Positions 53,978 through 61,912 of a stretch of 64,000 nt of DNA are shown here, in pieces. Both the position numbers and the translations under genes were made by a program. Below the pieces are notes generated by a model. The model ran no database searches. It was not told where the DNA came from and saw nothing but the letters and a program-made list of their open reading frames with translations. This stretch comes from JAFLCL01 sp039809495 (lineage in GTDB: Bacteria > Myxococcota_A > Polyangia > Polyangiales > Sandaracinaceae). The stretch's first letter is position 1. Each line of letters begins with the position of its first letter. The DNA is taken from positions 1 through 64,000 of the forward strand of contig JBDHVC010000021.1 in NCBI GenBank assembly GCA_039809495.1, given 5' to 3'.

Positions 53978-54055
53978 CGTCCTCGCGCTCGCGGTGGATA
54001 GACCCGAGGCGGCCCGCCGCGCCTCATCGGCGCCCAAGGCGAGCCTCGAGGATCC

Positions 54056-55792
54056 ATGAGAGAAACCCTTGTCCGGGCTTGGATGCGCGAGCGCGCGTCC
54101 GACGAGCGGCTCGCCGTGGCGAAGAGCGCACGACGAGCGAGCACCCTCTTCACGAGCGCCGCGAGCGCGTGGCTCCTGCTCACGCCGTCCGCTCACGCGC
54201 AGGACGCTCCGCCGAGCGAGCCGACGACGACGGGCGACGACGCGCGCGCCGAGCACGTTGGTGAGCACGCCGGCGAGCCGAGCGTCGAGGCGCGCCTGCG
54301 CGCGCTCGAGGCCGAGAACGCGGAGCAGCGTCGCGCGCTCGAGGAGGCGCGAGCGCGGATCGAGGCGGTCGAGGCGCGCCCCGCGGCCGAGGAGCCCGCC
54401 CTCGCCGTCGCCCCCACGGCGCCGCCGAGCCCCGCGATCCGGCCGCTCGCCTCGCTCGTGACGCGCTTCGAGCATCGCGAGGGCTACGACGCCCTCGCCT
54501 CGCCGCGCGCCGCCGCGACCGCGGGCTGCTACGGCGGGAACGGCCCCACCCCGACCCTCTCGGACAGCGACTGCGTCCGCTATCGCGCGCGCGTCGGCTT
54601 CGAGATCACGCCGATCGATCTCGGGCGCGACGTCGTCGCCACGATCCGCTTCATGCCGCAGGTCTCGGGCTTCTGGGCGATGAGCGGCCTCTCGCTCGGC
54701 GGCCCCGGAGGCATCGGCGCGTCCACGTCGGGCGGCACGGTCGACGCGCTCCTCGGCTTGCACGAGGGGAGCCTCGCGCTCCAGCTCGGGACGACGTCGC
54801 GGCTGGAGGTCGGTCGCTTCGAGATGGGCTACGGCGACAACGTCGTGATCGGGACGCTCGACTGGCACCCGAACGGCCGCGCCTTCGACGGCGCGCGCAT
54901 GCGCATCACGCCCGAGCGCAATTCGTATTGGATCGACGCGTTCTTCACGCTCGTGAACGAGGGCCACGCCCTCTCGCTCCTCGGCGGCCCGCCGCAGGGC
55001 GGATTCGCCGAGGGCGACCAGTCGTTCTACGGCCTCTACGCGGGCCTCGGGCCGCTCCTCGACGACCGTCCGACGACCGCGCTCGACGTGTACGCGCTCT
55101 TTCTCCAGACGAACAACCGCCAGGACGCGGCGGCCATGGCCGAGCGCGAGTGGTCGCTCCGCGCGACGCTCGGCGCGCGCTTTCGCTACCGCGTCGGGCT
55201 CGTCGACGTGCGCGCCGAGGGCGCGTTCCAGACGGGGCGAGAGGGCGCGCTCCGCGCTCCGGCCGGGAGCTTCGGGCCCGCGCGGACGGTCGTCGCGGGG
55301 TTCGCGCTCGGCGAGGTCGGCCTCAACCTCCTCGACAACCAGCTCCGCGTCGCCCTCGAGGGGAACTTCGCGTCGGGCAACCAGACGCGCACCTGCGCGA
55401 GCCCTCCCTGCGCCGACGACATCGAGGAGGGCTACGCGCAGCTCTTCCCGACGGCGCACGCGTTCTTCGGCTACACCGACCTGATGGGGGGCCGCTCCAA
55501 CATCGCGGGCGGCGTGCTGCACGCCTCGTATCGCCCGATCGACGAGTTCACGCTCGCGCTCGACTGGCACGTCTTCGTCATCCCCGAGCGCCCCGCCACG
55601 GCGAGCAGCAATTACGCGGGCCAAGAGGGCAACCTCAACGTGATCTGGACGCCGCTCCCGGGCCTTCGGGCGCGCGCGATGTACGGCATCTTCCTCCCGG
55701 AGACGGCGTTCTTCCGCGCCGCGGGGGCCCCCAACTACGACACCGACCCGGCGCACTACGTCGAGGTGGAGCTCGCGTACCTGCTCCGCTGA
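54056..55792 (+). CDS. Outer-membrane porin-like protein with coiled-coil N-terminus
   Basis: 578 residues; ATG 54056 follows GAGGAT. A long basic leader and a signal peptide (LFTSAASAWLLLTPSAHA-Q), then a short coiled coil (VEARLRALEAENAEQRRALEEARARIEAVEA), then a large barrel: RYRARVGFEITPIDLG, TSRLEVGRFEMGYGDNVVIGTLDWHPNGRAFDGARM, FNEGHAL-type loops, and ending in YVEVELAYLLR with C-terminal aromatic/Arg. The body resembles alginate-export/porin barrels. The Fnr-like site upstream ties it to the nitrogen-oxide regulon; it may admit nitrite or another small anion (inference). Confidence 0.75.
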   Translation: MRETLVRAWMRERASDERLAVAKSARRASTLFTSAASAWLLLTPSAHAQDAPPSEPTTTGDDARAEHVGEHAGEPSVEARLRALEAENAEQRRALEEARARIEAVEARPAAEEPALAVAPTAPPSPAIRPLASLVTRFEHREGYDALASPRAAATAGCYGGNGPTPTLSDSDCVRYRARVGFEITPIDLGRDVVATIRFMPQVSGFWAMSGLSLGGPGGIGASTSGGTVDALLGLHEGSLALQLGTTSRLEVGRFEMGYGDNVVIGTLDWHPNGRAFDGARMRITPERNSYWIDAFFTLVNEGHALSLLGGPPQGGFAEGDQSFYGLYAGLGPLLDDRPTTALDVYALFLQTNNRQDAAAMAEREWSLRATLGARFRYRVGLVDVRAEGAFQTGREGALRAPAGSFGPARTVVAGFALGEVGLNLLDNQLRVALEGNFASGNQTRTCASPPCADDIEEGYAQLFPTAHAFFGYTDLMGGRSNIAGGVLHASYRPIDEFTLALDWHVFVIPERPATASSNYAGQEGNLNVIWTPLPGLRARAMYGIFLPETAFFRAAGAPNYDTDPAHYVEVELAYLLR

Positions 55793-55866
55793 CCGCCGAC
55801 CGCTCGACGTCCGAGGCGCATCGAGCTCGAGGCTCGGTGCGCCTCGCGTCGTCCGCGTCGCGGCCA

Positions 55867-55912
55867 GCGCGCCTCGCGCTCGGCGGATCACGTCGAGCGA
55901 GGCGCGCCGTCA
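55867..55912. repeat. Convergent-stop palindrome, copy 3
   Basis: GCGCGCCTCGC..TCG.CG-GATCA-CGTCGAGCGAGGCGCGC followed by CGTCA. Terminal TCA (55910-55912) is the stop codon of the MshEN gene. It lies between the porin and that gene, which are convergent. Confidence 0.65.
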
Positions 55913-56575
55913 GCGGCCCTGGCGCTCGAGCAGGCGGCGCAGCGCGTCGAGGTAGTCGGCGCGCGTGAGGACGCCTCGCTCGATCAGCGCGAGCAGGAGC
56001 GCCTCCACCCGCTGCTCGACCGTCGCGTGCGCCTCCATGCGGATGAGCGGCGCCGTGACCGGCGCCTTGAGCTCGCCCTCGCGCTCTCCGATCCGCGACC
56101 CCGCGCCGACGCGCTGGGTGGACTCGGAGGGCAGGCTCTCGCGCGCGCGACGCGCGAGAACCGCGTCGGAGACGGGCGCTCCACCGTACTCGCGATCGAG
56201 CGCTCGTCGCACGGACGAGAGGGGCGCGACGAGCGGCCGCACGGCGAGCCCCGTCGCCGCCTCGATCTCGGTGATCGAGCGCTCGTCGAGCGGGTTCGCG
56301 AAGGCGACCTGGACGGCGCCACGGCTCGGCTCCGCGAGGACCGCGACCGCGTGCGTCGCGCGCGCGACGGGCTCCGGCACGAGCGCGATGGCGTGCGCGT
56401 CGAGCATCCCCTCGTCGAGATCGATGACCACCGTCCCGAGCTCGCGCGCGATCAGATCGGCGAGGACGTCGTCGCCGACGATCGCCGCGTCGACCGCGTC
56501 GATCGCGTCGATCGCGCCGTCGTGCGGGAGCGCGATCCCAGCGCGCGACAAGAGCCAGGCGACGTCGCCCGTCAA
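55910..56575 (-). CDS. MshEN-domain protein (T2SS/T4P ATPase N-terminal-like)
   Basis: 221 residues from TTG 56575, with GAGGAGG about 8 bp upstream. The central part matches the MshEN/GspE N-terminal domain: LADLIARELGTVVIDLDEGMLDAHAIALVPEPVARATHAVAVLAEP, VQVAFANPLDERSITEIEAATGLAVRPLVAPLSSVRRALDREYG. In pilus and secretion ATPases this domain binds c-di-GMP. Here the ATPase part is missing, and a helical C-terminus (VEALLLALIERGVLTRADYLDALRRLL) follows. Located directly after mreB on the same strand, 16 bp apart, so it may link shape control to c-di-GMP (inference). Confidence 0.7.
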   Translation of the reverse strand: MTGDVAWLLSRAGIALPHDGAIDAIDAVDAAIVGDDVLADLIARELGTVVIDLDEGMLDAHAIALVPEPVARATHAVAVLAEPSRGAVQVAFANPLDERSITEIEAATGLAVRPLVAPLSSVRRALDREYGGAPVSDAVLARRARESLPSESTQRVGAGSRIGEREGELKAPVTAPLIRMEAHATVEQRVEALLLALIERGVLTRADYLDALRRLLERQGR

Positions 56576-56591
56576 GGTCCCCGCCTCCTCG

Positions 56592-57629
56592 TCAGTGGAT
56601 GGTCACCTCGCGCAGGAGCTCGAGCTGATCGAGCGCCTTGCCGGATCCGAGGACGACCGCGCTCACCGGGTCGTCCGAGAGCATCACCGGGAGGCCCGTC
56701 TCCTCGCGCAGGAGCACGTCGAGGTTCTTGAGCTGGCTCCCGCCGCCCGTGAGCACGATGCCCTTGTCGACGATGTCCGCGGACAATTCCGGCGGCGTCC
56801 GCTCGAGCGCGCCCATCACGACCTCGACGATCGTGTTGATCGGCTCCGACAGCGCGTCGCGGATCTCGTCGGAGTTGACGACGATCGTCTTCGGGACGCC
56901 GGCGACGAGGTCGCGGCCCTTGACCTCCATCGTCTCGACCTCTTCGCCCGGATAGGCGTTGCCGATCTGGCACTTCACGCGCTCGGCCGTCTGCTCGCCG
57001 ACGAGCAGGTTGTACTTGCGCTTGAGGTACGCGACGATCGCCTCGTCCATCTTGTCGCCGCCGACGCGCACGCTCTGCGAGTAGACGATGCCCGAGAGGG
57101 AGATGACCGCGACCTCGGTCGTGCCGCCGCCGATGTCGACGACCATGTTGCCGCTCGGCTCGGTGACCGGCAGGCCCGCGCCGATCGCGGCGCTCATCGG
57201 CTCCTCGATGAGGAAGACCTCGCGCGCGCCCGCGCCCTCGGCGGACTCCTTCACGGCGCGCTTCTCGACCTCGGTGATGCCGAAGGGCACGCAGATGATG
57301 ATGCGCGGCTTCACCAGCGTGCTCCGGTTGTTCGTCGCGCGCTTGATGAAGTAGGAGAGCATCGCCTCCGTGATCTCGAAGTCGGCGATGACGCCGTCGC
57401 GCAGGGGCCGGATCGCCTGGATGTTGCCGGGCGTGCGCCCGAGCATCTCCTTCGCCGCCGTCCCCACGCCGAGCACCCGCCGAGCGCCCCGCGCGTCCGT
57501 CTGAACGGCCACGACCGACGGCTCGCACGACACGATCCCGCGGCCCTTGACGTAGATGAGCGTCGTCGCGGTGCCGAGGTCGATCGCGAGATCGTTGGAG
57601 AACAGGCCGTAGACCCAGTCGAACAGCAT
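56592..57629 (-). CDS. mreB: Rod shape-determining protein MreB
   Basis: 345 residues. Actin-like ATPase: LAIDLGTATTLIYVKGRG (phosphate 1), NMVVDIGGGTTEVAVISL (phosphate 2), GIVLTGGGSQLKNLDVLL (adenosine), and SYFIKRATNNRSTLVKPRIIICVPFGITEVEKRAVKESAEGAGA. It forms filaments under the inner membrane that guide the elongation complex. The ATG follows GAGG. It is separated from mreC by 12.5 kb that hold the nitrogen-oxide genes. Interval 57630-57822 upstream has no gene and should hold the mreB promoter. Confidence 0.97.
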   Translation of the reverse strand: MLFDWVYGLFSNDLAIDLGTATTLIYVKGRGIVSCEPSVVAVQTDARGARRVLGVGTAAKEMLGRTPGNIQAIRPLRDGVIADFEITEAMLSYFIKRATNNRSTLVKPRIIICVPFGITEVEKRAVKESAEGAGAREVFLIEEPMSAAIGAGLPVTEPSGNMVVDIGGGTTEVAVISLSGIVYSQSVRVGGDKMDEAIVAYLKRKYNLLVGEQTAERVKCQIGNAYPGEEVETMEVKGRDLVAGVPKTIVVNSDEIRDALSEPINTIVEVVMGALERTPPELSADIVDKGIVLTGGGSQLKNLDVLLREETGLPVMLSDDPVSAVVLGSGKALDQLELLREVTIH

Positions 57630-57822
57630 CCAGCCTCGTGTGATGGAGCGCGCGGGAAGGTACGAGCGTTGTCACGGACGCGCGCCGCGATCAAGGGAGG
57701 GCGTGCGCGATGGCCCACGCACGATCCACACCACCTCGGCGCGGGCGCGCCGCTCCTCGCTCCCGCTGGGACGGCGCGCGCATCCTCACCCCCCCCTGGA
57801 AGACGTCGCGCGGGATGTGCCG

Positions 57823-59070
57823 TCAGCCGAGGATGGCCTCGCAGGGGAAGCTCGCGGTGAGCGTCTCGCCCGAGGAGCGGAGCCGGTCGCACGCCGGGCC
57901 GATCAACCGGATGGTCTGACCGTCGTCGAGGATCATCCAGTCGGTGCCGCACTCGAGCACGTCGTCGCCGAGCCGCACGGTGCCGTCGCACGCCATCGAC
58001 GTGGACACCATGCCGTCGAGGTGGACGTCACACGAGACGACGCCGCGCACGATCGATCGGAGCGCGGCGACGAGGCCCTCGGTGTCGGTGGCGACCCAGA
58101 ACGGGGCGTCGCTCGTGCCCATGCCCGCGTTCGCGACGTCCTGGAGGTGCGAGGCCGCGACCTCGGCGCCGACGCTGACGACGTAGGTGTCGATCCCGGC
58201 CTCGTGCGCGGCCGTGACGGCCGCGACGGTGTTCGCGCGACCGCCCGCGTGGTCCGAGCCGTCCTCGCAGGTGTTCGGCTCCCCGTCGGTGGCGAGGACG
58301 AAGAACGTGGGGGCGTCGGGGCCACGCTCGGGCGCGAGGGTGTCGATCATGCCGAGGAGCGCGGCCATCGACTGGCCCGTCGGCGTGTCGCCGCGCGGCG
58401 GCGTGAGCCGCGTGAATTCCGTCTCGATGCGCTCGGCGTTGCCGAGGCGGCACGCGATGGTGTTGAGGTCGGGGCACGTGCCGGGGACGCTCGAGTAGAA
58501 CGCGACGCCGAAGCGAGCCGACGTCTGGAGCTCGGGGACGAGGCCCTCGCTCGGATCGAGCAGCGCGCGGCGGAGCGCGGCCCAGCGGGAGACCCCCGCC
58601 GAGAACTCGTTCGTGGCCATCGAGCCCGAGCGGTCGATCACGAGGATCACGTTCGGGATGACGCGGGTCGCGTCGAGCGTGACGCTCGCGCAGGTGTTGT
58701 CCGGCGGGGGGACGTCTCCGTAGTAGGCGTCCGCGCGGACGAACGGCGCGTCGTCGCGCTCGCCCGCGTCGATCGCCCCCTCGCAGCGGCCCTCGCTCGA
58801 GCAGACGCGCCCGCCCGTGCAGGTGTAGGTCGTCCCGATCGCGCAGTCCGCCGTGCACGATCCCGAGGCGCAATAGAGGCCGCTCGGGCACGGAGCGGCC
58901 GTGCTGCAGGTCTGCCCGCAGCCCGCGAGCGGGCTCTCGCCCGTGCAGGGACCGCGGCGCGTGGGGCCCTCGCACTCGCAGCCCACGCTCACGAGCGCGG
59001 CGAGCGCGACGAGCGCGAGCGGAGCCCAACGAGAGACACCGAAGAGAGCGATGGAGCCGAAGCGAGCCAT
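57823..59070 (-). CDS. VWA-domain lipoprotein
   Basis: 415 residues; GGAGGT lies 7 bp before ATG 59070. Lipobox VSVGC gives Cys31. A Cys-rich stretch of the GEPC-type follows (GQTCSTAAPCPSGLYCASGSCTADC), then a VWA domain (about 135-330) with MIDAS DRSGSMA, DTPTGQSM and ATDGEPNTC, so the metal site is intact. The C-terminus has four more cysteines (SCDVHLDG, SMACDGT, LECGTDW, PACDRL, FPCEAIL). It is exported and lipid-anchored and probably binds a protein ligand. The Cys-rich style is shared with the proteases at 7.9-11.7 kb. Confidence 0.82.
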   Translation of the reverse strand: MARFGSIALFGVSRWAPLALVALAALVSVGCECEGPTRRGPCTGESPLAGCGQTCSTAAPCPSGLYCASGSCTADCAIGTTYTCTGGRVCSSEGRCEGAIDAGERDDAPFVRADAYYGDVPPPDNTCASVTLDATRVIPNVILVIDRSGSMATNEFSAGVSRWAALRRALLDPSEGLVPELQTSARFGVAFYSSVPGTCPDLNTIACRLGNAERIETEFTRLTPPRGDTPTGQSMAALLGMIDTLAPERGPDAPTFFVLATDGEPNTCEDGSDHAGGRANTVAAVTAAHEAGIDTYVVSVGAEVAASHLQDVANAGMGTSDAPFWVATDTEGLVAALRSIVRGVVSCDVHLDGMVSTSMACDGTVRLGDDVLECGTDWMILDDGQTIRLIGPACDRLRSSGETLTASFPCEAILG

Positions 59071-59187
59071 GTTGAAGACCTCCGGATCGCGATGCGACGA
59101 GCGATGCTCCCAGGGTACACGCGCTCGGCTCGCGACGGGAGGTGCTTCGTCGCGCGCGGCGCGTGCGGCGCCGCGTGGAGGGCCCGC

Positions 59188-60012
59188 TCAGTCCCCGATC
59201 CGCGCCGAGCGGATGTAGTCGAGGAGCGGGAATTCCGCGCGAAGATAGGTGTTCCCCTCGCGCTGGATACGGGCCTGCGCGGGGCCGCGGCCGCTCGGCG
59301 CGCCCTCCCCGTAGCCCGTGTAGAGGCGATCGACGACGGCCATCGAGGCGGCGTCGACCTCCGCGAACGGCGCGAACCCCATCGCGTCGAGGCTCGCCGA
59401 GTTGTCGACGAGGTTGATGAAGAACTGGGTCGTGCGCGTCCCCGGGCCCGCCATCGCGTAGCTCACCATCGCGCGGCGGTTGTGCTCGACGACCGGGTCG
59501 TCGGGGATGCTCGCCGAGCGCCACGCCGTGTTGACCGCGGGGTCGCCGTGGATCCCCGCCTGCACCATGAAGCCCTCGATCGCGCGGAAGAACGCGACGT
59601 TCGTGAAGTAGCCCGCGCGAACGAGCGAGTAGAAGCGATCGGCGCCGTTCGGGGCCCAGGCGCGCGTGACGTGCAGGCGGACCTCACCCTTCGTCGTGTC
59701 GAAGAGGACGGTGAAGCGCGGCGGCGCGTGCTCGGCGACCGACGCGGGGCTCAGGAGCGCCGGCGGCGTCGGCCGCGCCTCGAGCTCCGGCGCGGACCCG
59801 GGCGGCGCGGGTGAGCGGTCGGTCGCGTGGGTGGGCGCGGCCTGCGCGTACGTCGCCTCGTGGCCGGGGCGCTCGCCCTGGGCGCGCTCGCTCGCGGGCT
59901 CGCTCACGCGGCCGCCGCGCGCGTGGAACGAGGGCTCGTCCGAGCGCGCGCAGGCGAGGAGCGAGAGGGCCAGGACCGCGAGGAAGGCGATGTTCTTCGA
60001 GCTTGCGAGCAT
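59188..60012 (-). CDS. Cyclophilin-type peptidyl-prolyl isomerase lipoprotein
   Basis: 274 residues. Lipobox LLAC gives Cys21, then a disordered linker of about 75 residues and a cyclophilin domain (about 100-265): FTVLFDTTKGEVRLHVTRAWAPNGADRFYSLVRAGYFTNVAFFRAIEGFMVQAGIHGDP, AMAGPGTRTTQFFINLVDN and FAPFAEV. The FFRAIEGFMVQAG and QFFINL segments hold the usual Arg/Phe/Met/Gln active-site residues. It helps fold envelope proteins. GGAGAT precedes the ATG. Confidence 0.9.
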   Translation of the reverse strand: MLASSKNIAFLAVLALSLLACARSDEPSFHARGGRVSEPASERAQGERPGHEATYAQAAPTHATDRSPAPPGSAPELEARPTPPALLSPASVAEHAPPRFTVLFDTTKGEVRLHVTRAWAPNGADRFYSLVRAGYFTNVAFFRAIEGFMVQAGIHGDPAVNTAWRSASIPDDPVVEHNRRAMVSYAMAGPGTRTTQFFINLVDNSASLDAMGFAPFAEVDAASMAVVDRLYTGYGEGAPSGRGPAQARIQREGNTYLRAEFPLLDYIRSARIGD

Positions 60013-60076
60013 GGGATCTCCGAGGCGCGAATTCGACGCGCTTTCCTATCAGATCCCGAATCGGCGTAAAGGAGGC

Positions 60077-60808
60077 TCAGCGCTCGAAGCGGACGTGACC
60101 GAAGCGCGCGGGCACGTGGAAGTCGCCCACGAGCGGCGGCGACCAGCCGACCCCGACCTGCCCGTCGCCGCGCGCGTCGAGGACGTAGAGCGCGACGCGA
60201 AACTGCTCCCCCTCGCGCGGCGCGCTCCCGTCGCGGCCCGCCGCGACGAACGCCGACCAGGGGATCGCGAGCTCGACGTCGTAGCCCTCGTCCGGGCGCT
60301 CGTCATCGATCGTGCCCCGCGCGCGCACCGCGCTCTCGATCCCGCTCGACCAGCCGACGTGGCCGAACGGCGCGGGCGCGCGGTAGGTGTCGAAGAAGGT
60401 GTCGAAGACCACGTTGCGCGGCGAGACCTGGAGCTCGAGGTAGCGCGCCCCGTCGCCGTCCGGATCGAACATCAGCTCGACGCAGTCCTGCTCCCAGAGG
60501 TGCTCGTCGCGCTCCGTGAAGGGCGAGCGGAGCAGCCGATCGTCCACCTCGAACGCGACGTAGAGGGCGCGATCGTCCCACATCACGCGAGCGCTCGGCG
60601 CACGCGACGCGGGAGCGCCCGTCATCGTGTCGACGAAGGGCTCGGTCCGCGCGGCCCCGTCCCACTCCGCGAGGTCCCCATCGATCGTGGGCGGCGTCGC
60701 CGCCCGATGCACCGCGAGCGTGGGGATCGCCGTGCGAGCGGGCGCACCGCAGGTGCAGCCGCTCGACGCGAGCGTCGCGAGCACGATCGCCCCGATCACT
60801 CGACGCAC
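60077..60808 (-). CDS. CBM9/DOMON-like sugar- or heme-binding lipoprotein
   Basis: 243 residues from GTG 60808; GTG 60799 would overlap the upstream stop codon exactly. Lipobox LASSGC gives Cys18. The domain matches the CBM9-like fold: PPTIDGDLAEWDGAARTEPFVDT, ARVMWDDRALYVAFEVDDRLL, QDCVELMFDPDGDGARYLELQVSPRNVVFDTFFD, YDVELAIPWSAF and GEQFRVALYVLD. Family members bind sugars or heme and often sit in exported proteins. No catalytic domain follows. It overlaps the thioesterase gene end. Confidence 0.75.
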   Translation of the reverse strand: MRRVIGAIVLATLASSGCTCGAPARTAIPTLAVHRAATPPTIDGDLAEWDGAARTEPFVDTMTGAPASRAPSARVMWDDRALYVAFEVDDRLLRSPFTERDEHLWEQDCVELMFDPDGDGARYLELQVSPRNVVFDTFFDTYRAPAPFGHVGWSSGIESAVRARGTIDDERPDEGYDVELAIPWSAFVAAGRDGSAPREGEQFRVALYVLDARGDGQVGVGWSPPLVGDFHVPARFGHVRFER

Positions 60809-61245
60809 GCGGCCCTCACCTCCTCGGGCATCGAGACGACCCGCCCCGCGCGCAGATCGACGCACGCGACAGTGATCGCCGCCTCGACGAGCACCTCGTC
60901 CCCGCGCCGGATGCGCGACTCGAACACGATCTTCACGCGCGACGAGAGCCCGATCCACGTCTCGAGGTCGAGGCGATCGTCGAAGCGCGCCGGCGCGCGG
61001 TAGCGAAGCTCGGCCGCGACGACGGGCAGCCCGAGCGAGGTCCGCTCCTCGAACGCGCGGTAGTCGAGGCCGTGCGCGCGCAGGTACTCGATCCGCGCGC
61101 CCTCGAGGTACTCGAGGTAGCGCGCGTGATGAACGACCTGCGCCTTGTCGGTGTCCCCGTAGAGGACGCGGACGGCGTGATGGTGAGCCCGAGCGCCCGG
61201 CTCCTTGCCGAGCACGATGTGGGATCGGATCCGACGAGCGGCCAT
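60796..61245 (-). CDS. Acyl-CoA thioesterase (YbgC/4-hydroxybenzoyl-CoA type)
   Basis: 149 residues from ATG 61245. Hotdog fold with RVLYGDTDKAQVVHHARYLEYLEGARIEYLRAHGLDYRAFEE: the D in YGDTDKAQVVH is the catalytic aspartate of the YbgC family. The rest (LPVVAAELRYRAPARFDDRLDLETWIG and VKIVFESRIRRGDEVLVEAAITVACVD) matches as well. It hydrolyses acyl-CoA thioesters in the cytoplasm. TACTCG lies 7 nt upstream and no Shine-Dalgarno is seen. It overlaps the CBM9-like gene by up to 13 bp, suggesting an operon. Confidence 0.88.
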   Translation of the reverse strand: MAARRIRSHIVLGKEPGARAHHHAVRVLYGDTDKAQVVHHARYLEYLEGARIEYLRAHGLDYRAFEERTSLGLPVVAAELRYRAPARFDDRLDLETWIGLSSRVKIVFESRIRRGDEVLVEAAITVACVDLRAGRVVSMPEEVRAACVE

Positions 61246-61287
61246 GAGGGCGCGAGTATGCTCGGATCGGACGGCGGAGGCTCCCAC

Positions 61288-61328
61288 GGCGCGCATCGCT
61301 CGACGTGATCCGTCGAGCGAGGTGCGCC
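61288..61328. repeat. Convergent-stop palindrome family, inverted core copy after tRNA
   Basis: GGCGC...TCGCTCGACG-TGATC-CGTCGAGCGA...GCGCC. The core TGATC is the reverse complement of GATCA in the other copies, so this copy is inverted. It starts 21 nt beyond the tRNA 3' end (minus strand), a position suited to termination. Confidence 0.6.
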
Positions 61329-61349
61329 CTCACGAGGCGGGCGCCTCGA

Positions 61350-61423
61350 TGGAGGCGGTGGGAGTCGAACCCACAAAGAACCAGGTTTTAAGCCCAGCGC
61401 GTTTGCCGTTTCGCCACGCCTCC
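61350..61423 (-). tRNA. tRNA-Leu (anticodon UAA) with a short variable arm
   Basis: 74 nt including the discriminator A. Acceptor stem GGAGGCG/CGCCTCC (7 bp), D-arm of the class II type (3-bp stem GCG/CGC, loop AAACGGCAAA), anticodon loop CTTAAAA with anticodon UAA, T-arm GTGGG-TTCGACT-CCCAC. CCA is not encoded. The anticodon stem CTGGG/CCTGG has two G-U pairs. Between anticodon stem and T-stem there are only 6 nt (TTCTTT), whereas bacterial tRNA-Leu normally has a long variable arm of 13 nt or more. A promoter candidate lies just upstream. Confidence 0.8.
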
Positions 61424-61433
61424 CTCGCGCGCG

Positions 61434-61462
61434 AATCTCGCATCGTGCCCTCGGAGGGTCAA
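61434..61462 (-). promoter_or_regulatory. Promoter of tRNA-Leu
   Basis: TTGACC (61457-61462) and GAGATT (61434-61439) with a 17-bp spacer on the minus strand. Transcription would start about 4 nt before the tRNA. The -35 overlaps the stop codon of the small membrane gene upstream. Confidence 0.5.
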
Positions 61463-61698
61463 TGGCACGAACCCGCGGGCGGCTCGGTCCCCACCGCGCT
61501 CGGCGGGTCCTCGACGCGGGCACGCGAGGCGCCCTCGCGTTGCGCCCCCGCTCGCGCCCTCGCGCGCTTCACGAGCGCGCTCGCCTTCACGTCGGGACGC
61601 GCCCCACGCGGGCGCGCTCGGCGAGGCATGAACCGACCGACCAGGTAGCCGATGGCCAAGACCTCGATCACGACGACGGCGATCCACTGAAGGAGCAC
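61459..61698 (-). CDS. Small single-pass membrane protein
   Basis: 79 residues from GTG 61698. One N-terminal membrane helix (LLQWIAVVVIEVLAIGYLVGRF) and a basic Arg/Ala-rich tail (MPRRARPRGARPDVKASALVKRARAR). GATACT lies exactly 6 nt before the GTG and no Shine-Dalgarno is present, as at other putative leaderless genes. The protein has no named family. Real-gene status rests on the clean helix plus the start signal. Confidence 0.5.
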   Translation of the reverse strand: MLLQWIAVVVIEVLAIGYLVGRFMPRRARPRGARPDVKASALVKRARARAGAQREGASRARVEDPPSAVGTEPPAGSCH

Positions 61699-61774
61699 GG
61701 CGTCAGTATCGCAGCCAGAGCGCCCCTCCGCCCGTCCCGAGCCGTCTCGCAGCCCATCGCACGGTTTCGCTTCT

Positions 61775-61860
61775 CGTTTACCGTTTTGCCATTGTTTGAA
61801 CAGCCACAGAGCTTGTTGTCTCGCAAATAATGCTTGTCATCTATCGGTTATGGGCTCATA
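61775..61860. promoter_or_regulatory. AT-rich leader upstream of glnA
   Basis: This stretch is close to 45% GC by eye against 70% or more elsewhere. It contains repeats GCTTGTTGTC and GCTTGTCATC and runs of AT (e.g. CAAATAAT). No sigma-54 -24/-12 (GG-N10-GC with TGC) motif is clear. No gene lies in 61699-61912; it should hold the glnA promoter and regulatory sites. Confidence 0.5.
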
Positions 61861-61912
61861 AGGCGTCCGCGGCGCGTTCCTCCCGCTCGGAGGAGCCCCG
61901 CTGGAGGCACCG

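Noticed and set aside
61775..61912. Sigma-54 promoter for glnA
   Set aside because: I could not find a GG-N10-GC element with the usual TTGC context in the leader.
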